This document shows positions 38,001 to 45,061 of a stretch of DNA of 64,000 nucleotides, one piece after another. Below the pieces are notes generated by a model that worked only from the letters and a program-made list of their open reading frames with translations, was not told where the DNA came from and made no database searches. Both the position numbers and the translations under genes were made by a program. Each line of letters starts with the position of its first letter. Position 1 is the stretch's first letter. The DNA is from Clytia hemisphaerica (taxonomy: Eukaryota > Cnidaria > Hydrozoa > Leptothecata > Clytiidae): the NCBI GenBank assembly GCA_902728285.1, contig CACVBU010001135.1, positions 67,154 through 131,153 on the forward strand. The letters are read 5' to 3'.

Positions 38001-39511
38001 GGCGTGATGGGCGTGATTGCTATTTTTTTTTTCAGATTATGTAAGGGCGTGGTCAGGGACACTACTAGGAACATTCTATACACAGACTTGCACTAATTTT
38101 CAATTTTATATACTCTCTTTTTTTTATAAGCATAACGTTTATAAGCATACTCAGGCTCAAATTCGGTAAAGAAATAAGCATAATGCTAATCATATCTCCA
38201 AGCTGAAATGCAAAAAAACTTGTGCAGATTTTCTAAAATGCTGACCTTTTGAGGGTTACTTTTAAAGCTGTTTGAGCTTTCTTAGATCAAGGAGTTTCAC
38301 CATCGCCAAAATACAAAAATTTCATGAACCCAAAGAAAATCAACAAATCGACTAAGCATATAATTAAGCATAAATTATGGCTGAAATTGAGATTTTGCTA
38401 AGCATATTGAGCGTCGACCCGATTTTCCCGTATGCTTATTTTAAAAAAGCGTATACAGGCTAATTTTTTAAAATAAGCATACGGGAAAATCGGGTCGACG
38501 CTCAATATGCTTAGCAAAATCTCAATTTCAGCCATAATTTATGCTTAATTATATGCTTAGTCGATTTGTTGATTTTCTTTGGGTTCATGAAATTTTTGTA
38601 TTTTGGCGATGGTGAAACTCCTTGATCTAAGAAAGCTCAAACAGCTTTAAAAGCGTATTTTCTTTCTAGTTGCTGGCGGTGGTCTTGCTAAAAAATTGCA
38701 GCCTTTTTTGGTTTTTCAATTATTAATCACACTTAAATCGAATTTCACCAACCTTTCTTATTTCATATTTTTTTCTTTCTAGTTGCTGGTTTCAATTTCA
38801 CTTCTCAATACTGTAGCGATAAAGCCTTCGTTGTTATGGCAGACAATCTTCCAGACTTTTCTCGATTAGCCTGTATGCGATTCTATTACCGAATTGAAAA
38901 GGCTGCCAGTGGTAATGTACACCACTGCCACATCCACCGGTATGGTACAGGACGAAGTCATCGATTAAACACAGTCAGTAATGAGTGGACCAAAGTGGAA
39001 GAGACTTTACCCAAGAGGGCACATTGGGTATGTAGTATAGTTTGTTCCTTCCTTCCTTATAAAAGAGAAAGGAGTGTATCAAAAAACACCGGCTAAAATT
39101 TAGAGGAATTTACAGTATTCTTGGTTTCCAAATAAACGCCCCCTCCCCCGTTTATTAATTTTAAAATCATCCAAAAATATTCTTACGGTATTTTTAGTTT
39201 AAGATCGAAATTGGCAATCTACAGGTTAAAATGCATTATAAATGGCATTCTTAGATTCAGTTGCTAAATTCCATGATGGTGATATTCTTACCATATTCTT
39301 AATTTTTTGGCCATTTTCATCATGGACATTCTTATAAAGTGTATTCTTATAAAAAAAGCTGTGTACTTAGTCTAGATCGACGTATGATAAAAAGATTGAT
39401 TTATCTCAACAATAGGTTGGCGTGAGTGGTTATTTACGAGGCGCCCATTGTCCAACTGTCTCCATAGCCGGATTCTCAGTGACCGAAGGATCTTGCCAAA
39501 GTGAAGAATAA
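20857..39511 (+). CDS. Secreted multidomain protein: coiled coil, MAM domains, duplicated lectin-like cassette (22 exons, 932 aa)
   Basis: Exons: 20857-20911, 21777-21836, 22224-22265, 22962-23018, 24678-24829, 25648-25905, 26641-26758, 27506-27658, 28118-28386, 29314-29470, 29814-29837, 30062-30211, 31773-31936, 32175-32343, 33265-33333, 33734-33760, 35375-35524, 35967-36112, 36862-37030, 37349-37417, 38783-39027, 39416-39511. All introns are GT-AG and the frame stays open throughout (2799 nt including TAA). Start: MKMFIIGLFSLIIALTVSG is a typical signal peptide. Domains: coiled coil about 20-70; MAM 1 about 72-245; MAM 2 about 250-430; cassette 1 about 441-632; cassette 2 about 633-819; partial MAM-like C-terminus 820-932. 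MAM domains mediate extracellular adhesion and oligomerisation, so a matrix or cell-surface-associated role is likely. No transmembrane segment is seen. Small exons could have been missed, but the boundary-phase match argues the model is nearly complete. Confidence 0.8.
21018..21195. mobile_element. CATGGCCCC-ended MITE, copy 2 (intron 1)
   Basis: Begins CATGGCCCTCGGCGTGC and ends GGGGGGGCCATG. Shares ATGTCGCCCACCATGGTTGG with the fragment at 57708, and the TATATATA and GGGGCC landmarks with 15118 in inverse orientation. Confidence 0.6.
21370..21534. mobile_element. Pogo-like MITE (ATTCGATA words), intron 1
   Basis: Runs from TACAGTTGACGCTCTCTAAT to ATTAGAGAGCGTTAACTGTA: TA-flanked inverted ends about 20 bp long with one or two mismatches. 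The interior repeats CTATTCGATC and CATTATTCGATGAAAA. Confidence 0.7.
22302..22468. mobile_element. Pogo-like MITE (AATTCGAA words), intron 3
   Basis: Begins TACAGTAGACTCCCTAATTC and ends CGAATTAGAGAGAGGCAACC, with degraded right terminus. Interior has TGTAATTCGAAC. Confidence 0.5.
23714..23854. repeat. Near-perfect palindrome with ~55-bp arms
   Basis: The left arm contains GCACCATTTGATGTTCTGCA and AGGGAGTTTTAACATCGA. The right arm is its inverse, with one 16-bp stretch (ACATCAAATGGTGCAC) repeated. The loop is about 20 bases. Confidence 0.75.
23888..24042. repeat. Nested inverted-repeat element, GTTATCGGACAGTTAC
   Basis: The left GTTATCGGACAGTTACGAGT and following ACAATATGAGAAATATT are mirrored by AAATATTTCCATATTGTACG and GTCTGATAAC at the right. 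Central words TTTTCCGTA and TACGGAAAA also pair. Confidence 0.6.
24678..26758 (+). CDS. Exons 5-7 of the MAM gene: MAM domain 1
   Basis: Exons 24678-24829, 25648-25905 and 26641-26758. The domain opens CDFNGICAKDF, the usual C-x-F-E/N-x-x-x-C start of MAM. It continues with SCVEFHIAMY, the TTDSGYQKWVQVNAEIPAKY strand region (W in the expected place), the CKVVFHVQNG strand and the closing MIDDFKLTTGAC, matching the conserved I-D-D-[IF] near the MAM C-terminus. Length about 170 residues is normal for the family. Cysteines: CDFNGIC, SC, GC, DC, KC, AC. A second MAM follows directly. Confidence 0.8.
26880..27048. repeat. ATCGAT-word repeat element (intron 7)
   Basis: About fifteen occurrences of ATCGAT/ATCGATA in 160 bases, with partly inverted arrangement (AATCGATATTAATCGATATC to TATCGATTTAAACCGATGAT). 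Behaves like the other word-built small elements here. Confidence 0.6.
27159..27418. mobile_element. TACC-ended MITE with CCGACTAA words (intron 7)
   Basis: Left TACCTATCGGCCAAAACTTA (continuing GTCGGCC); right GGCCGACTAAGTTTTGGCCG (continuing ATAAGGTA). The arms pair almost perfectly over about 28 bp. The interior repeats GGGCCGACTAA and TTAGTCGGCCC in both orientations. Confidence 0.75.
27506..29470 (+). CDS. Exons 8-10 of the MAM gene: MAM domain 2
   Basis: Exons 27506-27658, 28118-28386 and 29314-29470. It opens ACNFDTQGPCDWKRSG and continues GLYMYMDSKSRAG, equivalent to the G-x-Y-[ML]-Y-[VM]-D-[AS]-S segment of MAM. Then come LTSPLI, KCLRMALSMYGKEMGSTI (the C-L-x-F-x-Y-x-M-Y-G segment), HWFDVSETLP and the closing DIGFDAFEVFDGEC. 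The last exon adds a cysteine-rich tail (DCKFDGNDDTCRYTDESC). Exon sizes and phases (1-1, 1-0, 0-1) parallel the end of MAM 1, so the domains probably arose by duplication. Confidence 0.8.
28503..28603. mobile_element. 101-bp hairpin element, GACCGTAAAGTGCGATAC
   Basis: Left GACCGTAAAGTGCGATACCG and AGGCCTGTACATAA; right TTATGTACAGGCCTACGATA and CGCATTGAACGGTC. The arms pair over about 36 bp with a few mismatches. Intron 9. Confidence 0.65.
28734..28950. mobile_element. CTACCTTAAGGG-ended MITE (intron 9)
   Basis: Left CTACCTTAAGGGAAGAAATT; right GCGAAAATTCCCCTTAAGGT then AG. The interior repeats TTCGCGGAATTAAATTT and TTCCGCGAAAA words. Confidence 0.7.
28976..29124. mobile_element. ATGATATGCACCACTG MITE, copy 2
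   Basis: Left ATGATATGCACCACTGGAGA; right GCAGTGGTGCATATCAT. The internal palindrome is CCACTCAATACGTCACTT with AGTGACGTATTGGGTGG. Inverted relative to 10131. Confidence 0.7.
29814..33333 (+). CDS. Exons 11-15 of the MAM gene: lectin-like cassette 1
   Basis: Exons 29814-29837 (24 nt linker), 30062-30211 (150), 31773-31936 (164), 32175-32343 (169) and 33265-33333 (69). Landmarks: WRMSVDIKYLGPVNNWGSII, HFTRGGNCCGRGHRIPGLWL, LVVEQKK, TYTLDGKEI and IYGSDPWHLAADVVVKNLIF. The pattern (W-x-x-S-x-D-I, W-x-x-I-x-H-x-T, R-[IV]-P-x-[IL]-W, then S-D-P-W and I/V-K-N) looks like a jelly-roll/ConA-type beta sandwich seen in secreted invertebrate proteins. I cannot name the Pfam family with confidence. It ends in a C-x-x-x-C linker (CNQVC). 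Confidence 0.7.
30236..30323. mobile_element. ACGT-word hairpin element (intron 12)
   Basis: Starts ACCCAGACGACACACAACGT and ends AACGTTGTGTGCCAGCTGAT. It lies 25 bases after the exon 12 donor. Same family as 15513 and 32405, somewhat decayed at the termini. Confidence 0.65.
30381..30627. mobile_element. TGTAGTGTTTCCGG-type MITE, short copy (intron 12)
   Basis: Left TTAGACGAAAATAAAAAAAT then GTAGTGTTTCCGGAAACC; right CCGGAAACACTACTTTTTTT then TATTTTCGCCTAA. The arms pair over about 33 bp. TTAG/CTAA edges suggest a TTAA- or TA-type target. Copy at 4098. Confidence 0.7.
30865..30966. mobile_element. TATGGGCACGCAACGTC hairpin element (intron 12)
   Basis: Left TATGGGCACGCAACGTCTTA; right AAGACGTTTGTGCCCATA. 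The interior uses GGACGTCC and ACGTCCAA words. A variant of the ACGT hairpin family with different outermost bases. Confidence 0.6.
31198..31568. mobile_element. AGGGAGCGGTCATTAAGTATA MITE (intron 12)
   Basis: Left AGGGAGCGGTCATTAAGTAT then AGCATATACCGG; right CCGGTATATGATATACTTAA then TGACCGCTCCCT. The interior repeats ATACCCTACCAAAA / CGTACCCTACCC words. Confidence 0.75.
32405..32504. mobile_element. ACCCAGCTGG/ACGTT hairpin element (intron 14)
   Basis: Starts ACCCAGCTGGCACACGACGC and ends AACGTTGTGTGCCAGCTGGG then T. Fully self-complementary in plan, 100 bp, beginning 62 bases after the exon 14 donor. Confidence 0.75.
32885..33145. mobile_element. G-run-ended MITE copy (intron 14), truncated right end
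   Basis: Shares AGGCAAAATGGATGCCGGGT, ATGTGCGAGCTATAAGGGT and the TCTCTCAAA words with the element at 14585. The right end fades into CACCCCTGGGG. Confidence 0.55.
33734..37417 (+). CDS. Exons 16-20 of the MAM gene: lectin-like cassette 2
   Basis: Exons 33734-33760 (27 nt linker), 35375-35524 (150), 35967-36112 (146), 36862-37030 (169) and 37349-37417 (69). Landmarks align one to one with cassette 1: WRISLDIKQLATVNGWSNIL, HATTGHNCCNPGRRVPAIWF, IAIEQKK, LKVFKDNTEV and YYLSDPWYNAANAVIKNVEF. Three of the five exons (150, 169, 69) have identical length in both cassettes and all intron phases match. The 69-nt exon again carries a C-x-x-x-C (CGDKC). This is a tandem duplication of a whole five-exon unit. 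Confidence 0.75.
33832..33942. mobile_element. TACCTTATCGGGG hairpin, short copy (intron 16)
   Basis: Left TACCTTATCGGGGAAAAAAA then TGTCGG; right GACATTTTTTCCCCGATA. The interior has GTCGGG and CGTCAC words. Related to 34691. Confidence 0.6.
34545..34690. repeat. CGCCATACCGCC-word repeat, inverted copy at 45335-45545
   Basis: Contains GTTTACAGCCGGTAGAGTTT and CCGTATACCGCCATAACGCC. The inverse occurs in intron 1 of the helical secreted gene (GGCGTTATGGCGGTATACGG). It abuts the TACCTTATCGGGG element. Confidence 0.6.
34691..34905. mobile_element. GTACCTTATCGGGG MITE (intron 16)
   Basis: Left GTACCTTATCGGGGAAAACT then TCGTCGGGG; right CCCCGACGAAGTTTTCCCCG then ATAAGGTAC. The arms are perfect over about 29 bp. 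The interior repeats AAGTGACGAA and TTTTCCCC words. Confidence 0.8.
35590..35850. repeat. Fragment of the G-run-ended MITE (intron 17)
   Basis: Shares CACACCCTCGAAAGTCTTTC, AAAGCAAATTGAGT and GGGTCGATTTTCGATTTTTC with the copies at 14585 and 32885. Lacks the G-run ends. Confidence 0.5.
37487..38060. repeat. Word-repeat complex in intron 20 (CCCCCGGACAA, GGCGTGATGG)
   Basis: Three layers: a 50-bp palindrome around GTAGATTTAGAACGTCATGG (37487-37540); repeats of GGCGTGATGGCGTAATGG flanking both sides (37625-37660, 37920-38050); and a central CCCCCGGACAA-word block (37690-37862). Looks like nested small elements. Confidence 0.5.
38095..38460. repeat. TATAAGCATA-type element (intron 20), partly inside the hairpin
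   Basis: A T-run then TATAAGCATAACGTTTATAA opens the region. AAGCATA / TATGCTTA words recur throughout, as TATAAGAACA and TATAAGGAACC do in sister families. Its right half is the left arm of the 190-bp hairpin. Confidence 0.5.
38259..38653. repeat. Long hairpin: identical 190-bp arms, 15-bp loop
   Basis: Left arm 38259-38448, right arm 38464-38653. By eye the right arm is the exact inverse of the left across the whole length, including unique stretches such as CACCATCGCCAAAATACAAA and GAGCGTCGACCCGATTTTCC. The loop is GCGTATACAGGCTAA. The next base pair outward mismatches, so the arms end cleanly. If transcribed with intron 20 it would form a long double-stranded RNA. Confidence 0.85.
38658..38789 (+). 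promoter_or_regulatory. Duplicated 3' splice acceptor before exon 21
   Basis: The 19-nt sequence TTTTCTTTCTAGTTGCTGG occurs at 38658-38676 and again at 38771-38789. The second is the acceptor used for exon 21. Use of the first would keep frame for 37 codons and then terminate at the TAG of the second acceptor, truncating the protein before the last MAM-like segment. Confidence 0.65.
38783..39511 (+). CDS. Exons 21-22 of the MAM gene: partial MAM-like C-terminus and stop
   Basis: Exons 38783-39027 and 39416-39511 (TAA at 39509-39511). Landmarks ACMRFYYRIEKAASGNVHHC, SNEWTKVEETLP and VSIAGFSVTEGSC resemble the middle and end of a MAM domain (the C-x-R-[FM]-x-Y segment, W strand and final C). 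The usual opening C-x-F-E...C exon is absent; CSDKAFVVMAD stands at that position. It may be a degenerate or N-terminally shortened third MAM. Confidence 0.65.
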
Positions 39512-39643
39512 TGAATGGAAAATGAAGCAGAAGGGAAAATTGATGGAAATGGAAACGGATCAGAACAAAGGAAACAAATTATTTGAAGAAACAATTTATT
39601 ATGAATAGTATGCACATATATACTCTTATACATTATTAATTCC

Positions 39644-39649
39644 AATAAA
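39644..39649 (+). terminator. Candidate poly(A) signal of the MAM gene
   Basis: AATAAA lies about 135 bases after the TAA. It coincides with the start of an AATAAACGCCCCC-type repeat that also occurs at 39134, so the signal may have been supplied by a repeat. Confidence 0.5.
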
Positions 39650-39815
39650 CGCCCCCTCGAGTAAACGCCCCTGCTAAAATTCTAAAAATTTAATAAACAC
39701 CCGGGACGTTCATTCAAAGTAATACGTTATAAGTTTATTGGCACCCCTCATCTCCAAAGTGAGCCATAAGCCTAGGAGGGGAGATCCTTGTTTTGAGTAT
39801 TCGAATGAATGTCAC

Positions 39816-39981
39816 TACAGTGGAAACTCCCTAACTCGAATACCTCCTTAAATCGAACAGGTTTTCTTGTCCATTCAGCTAACAATGCCTTATAATCTTT
39901 ACTCCATATCTCGAAATCTCCTTAACTCGAACAAATTTGTGTTCTCTACGCGCGTGTTCGAGTTATAGAAACGCCACTGTA
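39816..39981. mobile_element. Pogo/Tigger-like MITE, TACAGTGGAAACTCC
   Basis: Left TACAGTGGAAACTCCCTAAC then TCGAA; right TTCGAGTTATAGAAACGCCA then CTGTA. TA at both edges. Interior ATCTCGAAATCTCCTTAACTC words. A clean 166-bp copy. Confidence 0.75.
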
Positions 39982-40060
39982 TTACTCGGATGGAACTTTC
40001 TTTGAAATTGAAGATTAGAAAAAACGTTACATCACACATTCAGAGTAGCAAACACCAAGA

Positions 40061-40334
40061 CAGTCGAAACTCTCTAATTCGATTTTCACAGGGAGCTGGG
40101 TTTTCATCGAATAAGGGAGCGTATCGAATAGTAGCGTCGTTTATGTGTTAAAGACTTTAACACCCCCTGCGCTCTCTAATTCGACGTTCTGCTATTCGAT
40201 AGGCTCCCTTATTCGATGAAATTTAAAGTCACTGTCAACAAGAAACTCTCATAAATGACGCTCCCTTATTCGATAAGCTCCCTTATTTGATGAAAATCCA
40301 ATTCCCCTTGAAGATCGAATTAGAGAGTGTCGAA
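40061..40334. mobile_element. Pogo-like MITE (ATTCGATA words)
   Basis: Left CAGTCGAAACTCTCTAATTC; right GAATTAGAGAGTGTCGA. The interior repeats CTCCCTTATTCGATGAAA and CACTGTCAACAAGAAACTCT, matching 8190 and 21370. Confidence 0.7.
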
Positions 40335-40758
40335 TATATTTAGAAATGCACGAATATCAATATTAAGAGCACACATCACCATTATTGATTCAACTAATGA
40401 GAAGATAATGCTCACTTATAAAATCGACTCCCGGCGTCATTTCCATTCATCTGTAGATGGTTAGTTTGGTAGTTAGGAATGGTTCCTTACCTGCTCCATA
40501 TGGTCCTACTGGGAATACTTTCCCTTGGTACTAGGGTTGCGAGCTGAGGTTTACGTGCTATCTGGCTTTCAGACCTTGGACCCTTAGCGGGACTGAAAAG
40601 GAGGAAAAATAGGACAATTTTGTGAATTTTACGACCCGTATTTGGACTAATTTGACCAATTTTCGATATTTTAAGGTGAAGAAACTTTCGACCCTTGGTT
40701 TGACTGACATCTAACTTTCTGATTATTCTAGCTCTCACAGGCACCCTTAAGGTCGGCA

Positions 40759-41846
40759 CATACCTTTCATTTGCCCGTAGCCTTCACTGACCCGTACCTT
40801 TCACATACCCGTACCTTTCACATACCCGTACCTTTCACATACCCGTACCTTTCACATGTACCCTTCACATACCCGTACCTTTTACATACCCGTACCTTTC
40901 ACATACCCGTACCTTTTACATACCCGTACCTTTCACATACCCGTACCTTTCACATACCCGTACCTTTCACATACCCGTACCTTTCACATACCCGTACCTT
41001 TCACATACCCGTACCTTTCACATACCCGTACCTTTCACATACCCGTACCTTTTACATACCCGTACCTTTCACATGTACCCTTCACTTGCCCGTACCTTTT
41101 ACATACCCGTACCTTTCACATGTACCCTTCACTTGCCCGTACCTTTCACATACCCGTACCCTTCACATACCCGTACCTTTTACATACCCGTACCTTTCAC
41201 ATACCCGTACCTTTCACATACCCGTACCTTTCACATACCCGTACCTTTCACTTGCCGTACCTTTCACATACCCGTACCTTTCACATACCCGTACCCTTCA
41301 CATACCCGTACCTTTCACATACCCGTACCTTTTACATACCCGTACCTTTCACATACCCGTACCTTTCACATACCCGTACCTTTCACATACCCGTACCTTT
41401 CACATACCCGTACCTTTCACATACCCGTACCTTTCACTTGCCCGTACCTTTCACATACCCGTACCTTTCACATACCCGTACCCTTCACATACCCGTACCT
41501 TTCACATACCCGTACCTTTTACATACCCGTACCTTTCACATACCCGTACCTTTCACATACCCGTACCTTTCACATACCCGTACCTTTTACATACCCGTAC
41601 CTTTCACATGTACCCTTCACTTGCCCGTACCTTTTACATACCCGTACCCTTCACATACCCGTACCTTTCACATACCCGTACCTTTCACATACCCGTACCT
41701 TTTACATACCCGTACCTTTCACATGTACCCTTCACTTGCCCGTACCCTTCACATACCCGTACCTTTCACATACCCGTACCTTTCACATACCCGTACCTTT
41801 CACATACCCGTACCCTTCACTTGCCCGTACCCTTCACACACCCGTC
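40759..41846. repeat. 17-bp minisatellite array, about 64 units
   Basis: The unit is CCGTACCTTTCACATAC. Variants include TTTTACATAC, CCCTTCACATAC and a CATGTACCCTTCACTTGCC junction that recurs several times. Because 17 is not a multiple of 3 and no frame contains a stop, all three forward frames are open and read the same 17-residue cycle PVPFTYPYLSHTRTFHI in three registers. This is not a gene. The first irregular units (GGTCGGCACATACCTTTCAT) resemble the end of the G-run MITE family. Confidence 0.95.
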
Positions 41847-43516
41847 GGCGCTGATTGTAGATGTCAAAATTTTAGGGAACTTCTGAAAGTCCGTAAAATC
41901 TCAGCTATAAAAATGTCAGCCAAAATGAAAAAGTAAAATACGTTTTTCGTAGGTTCAATGTAATGCTTAGTATATGCTTAATTTTTTGCCATTTCTAAGC
42001 CTAGATATGCTTATAAGTGCAATGCTTACATAAAAAACATGCATTTTTTCTCATTCAAAAACGTGTACGGGTGGTCTAATGTTGGTCCTAAAGAGATTAT
42101 CCTTGCCAAACCAATAATAGATTCTGTACTTTTTTGACAACTGTTACGTTCTACTTTCACTTATCTTTGTGACATCATTATTGGCCAAAAAAGAGGGTTT
42201 CAGAATTTCCCTACAATAACAAATAAACATACTTCTAAAGGAAAACCAGTTTGTTATATGTATTGTAAGAAGTGTCAAAAAATCAGCTGAATTTCATATA
42301 TGCTATATCTTTCGACGAATTCTTTAAAAAATGCTAACGTCAGCATTTCTAGAGCAGAATATATTTTCGTGCTTTATTCTCATCTAAAAACATGATTTTG
42401 ATTTATGTGATATTGATGACGTAGTCATCACGAATCGAATGTGTTTTTCTTGTTGTAATTTAAAGGTTTTGCTTTTTAAATAAGAGTGATATCGTTTGCT
42501 TACTCATCAATTTTAATTCACGAGCCTTTTCACATTGGATTGACACGGATGTGGATCAAGATTGGTCAGAACATGAAGAAAGCAATACAGAACTGTCGGT
42601 GAAGGCCAAAACCCAACAACTGAACCCAAAACTAGCAAATCAATCCAAAGAAAAAATATATGAAAAAATAGTAAAGATCATTGATGGAAATAGTTAGGTA
42701 GAATACTACCACTATCCAAGCCTAGTGGTACACATCCATCAACCCAATGCCACACACCTAAATAACAGGCCTCGAAAAATGTAAAAGTCTTCTTTATGTG
42801 TCGGTGATGTTATTTGCTTCCAGAAAAGGGTTTTTATATCTTCAGACCCACTGTGAGCCAAGCCCCACTGGAAAATTTGGCAAAAATTTCGTCCCCGGTA
42901 GGAAAATACCCGGGAATTTCAGCCCCACTGGGAAACTGACTTATATTTCATCCCCTTTGAATTTCGATAGGAATTTTTTGATCCCCACTGTCCCTGTGAG
43001 GAAAAAAAAGTCCACCGGGGCTGTGAGACAGGAGTGTAGCTATGAAAGCAGCCGGTGAGGCGACTGTGTTTGGCTATGTGTTCTAAGAGTATGTCTCGGC
43101 TAGAAATTTTGATCTGTTCTGATCAGAGCTTCGTCAATCAATGAGCTATTCCAGAAAAACGTTCAGAGCTTTTTAAGATCAATCAGCTTGAGATGATGTG
43201 TTCTGGAGAGCCAGGAGTATAATCAAGGTCATGTGCTTGTTGTCTAGGTAGCCCCAGAAAGCATCGGAACACATCTTTTAAAGAGACAGGGGGTATAATC
43301 AAGAACACATCTTTCGTGGAAAAATAAAGTATTTTACAAGTATATCTTATAGCAAAAAGTTTTTAAAACACATCTAATCATAAAGTAATGATAATAAGTT
43401 TTGGGAGACAAATAGCAACATCCTCCCCACTTTGAGCAAATGAGATTTTTTTCTCAAATTCCCAGCCTTCAGTCTCCCCAATTTAACGGTTGTTCGGCCG
43501 GGGCTGAATAGTGTTA

Positions 43517-43767
43517 TAACCATAGATTAATAAATCCCGAGGGGCTAGATGTCGGGCTTTAAGCCATCGTAGGCAAAAAAAGTGAATATCGGAAAGATTT
43601 TTGTTGATATTACTTTCGAAAACCCGCGAAAGCTTCTTATTGGTCAAGTGCTGAAATTCTATTGTAATATCACGTGACTTAAGTAGGATTTCCTACCTAA
43701 CCACGGCACATTTTTCAGCAAAAGTACGATATCTAGCCCTTCGGGCTTAATAAATCTATGGTTATAA
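43517..43767. mobile_element. Palindromic-ended element with CTAGCCCTTCGGGC
   Basis: Left ATAACCATAGATTAATAAAT then CCCGAGGGGCTAGAT; right ATCTAGCCCTTCGGGCTTAA then TAAATCTATGGTTAT. The arms are about 35 bp. Shares GCCCGAAGGGCTAGA with the element nested at 50546 and with fragments at 26008 and 29518. Confidence 0.7.
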
Positions 43768-44190
43768 CGGTTTCTTGGAGAAGAAATTAGAAAATATAAT
43801 TTGTATTAAGATATTGAAAGTCATAAGATAAGATCACATATTTCTAAAAAATTGCTTCAGCGGCTGGTTCTGTAGGCTGTTGGCATCCACTAACGGATTC
43901 GTCCTACTTAAGGTTGGTCTCCACGCTGCAATTGCGCCTTTTGGCTTCAATCCTTTTTGCTTGGAAAAAATATTACGTCATAAAAATGTACCGCCCGCTC
44001 GAAAAAAAAGTTGAACTTGAACCGTTACGTCAGATCGCGCCAATGGAGTTGGTCTATTTTTCTTTTGACCAATAAATAGCGTGGAAGCTTTACTCGAAAA
44101 AGTGCGATCGAAGCGCGCGCAAGCGGGCGGCCTTTATAGTTTTGTAGAGGTATGTGATTCACACTATTGTTCCTCCATCTAGGATTACTA

Positions 44191-44512
44191 TGAAACACCT
44201 CTTCTCACAGACCCACTGGAAACCCTTCCCACTGGAAAAATCAGCCAAAATATCGTCCCCGTTGGAAAATTATCCTCCAATTTTTGTCCCAACTGAAAAT
44301 AATCAAATAACCATTCCTGTCATTCCTGCAAAATATTTACTATTTTTACTATTTTTCCCATTCCCACTGAATTTTCTGACTTGACTTGAAAACAAAATAA
44401 TTGAAATCCTCATTCATAAAAACTTTGTAAATATCAATCCCCATCGAGTTTAGTCCGTTATTTTTATCCCCACTAGCTGAAAAAATCTTACCTGGTCTGT
44501 GAGAAGGGGATT
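44191..44512. mobile_element. CTTCTCACAGACC-ended MITE
   Basis: Left CTCTTCTCACAGACCCACTG; right ACCTGGTCTGTGAGAAGGGG. The interior repeats CCCACTGGAAA and CGTCCCCGTTGGAAAA. A fragment of the same end sits at 27699-27775 in intron 8 of the MAM gene. Confidence 0.6.
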
Positions 44513-44961
44513 TTATGAAGTTTCATTAAGATCTTCAAAAAGGAAAATTACCAAGAAATATCATATTTCATCAAATAATCAAATATGTTAAAACTGAAAA
44601 GTGAAGTCGTCAGCAAATTTGACTACGGAAAAATACCACAGTGTAAATATCACAGCATAACATGAGAAAGATTTTTGAAACCATTGATCAAGAAAGATGT
44701 GTAATACAATTCGAACTGACTATTTAGGTAAAGGTAAACAAAAATATCAAAAATTCTGAGAAATGGATTTTCAAAATTTTCCCGATTTTTTCTTACTTTA
44801 TGTTGTTATTGTTAAAATGCTGTTCGAGTAAACAAAAAGGTAAGGATTATTATACATCATCATTGGTAAAACTTGTAAGGCCATCATATGACATGAGGGG
44901 TTTTACGAACGAACGTTGGGGCTTTCCCAGGTTTTTAAATTTTATAAATTTGCAAATTTTA

Positions 44962-44968
44962 TATAAAA
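44962..44968 (+). promoter_or_regulatory. Candidate TATA box for the helical secreted gene
   Basis: TATAAAA lies 100 bases upstream of the proposed ATG at 45062, compatible with a 60-70 nt leader. The surrounding sequence is AT-rich, so chance occurrence is quite possible. Confidence 0.35.
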
Positions 44969-45061
44969 AGTCTTAGATTCAATTCGTAAATTAATTCGAT
45001 TCGAAAAAGTATTCTGAATAGACGAAAGCTGTTGACTTTTAATTTTTTTTCGTTTTGTACA

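Larger units (their letters stand above)
39512..45061. other. Intergenic, 5.5 kb, MITEs and minisatellite
   Basis: Contains the listed elements and no supportable gene. The 42.06-42.8 kb part carries an inverted copy (about 42470-42580) of sequence in intron 4 of the MAM gene (about 23160-23290), another dispersed repeat. CCCCACTGGAAA words occur at 42845-43020 and again at 44190-44515. Confidence 0.6.

Noticed and set aside
40771-41936. Three overlapping long open frames (371, 332, 287 codons)
   Set aside because: All lie in the 17-bp minisatellite; they are the same cyclic peptide in three registers and have no domain or splice context.
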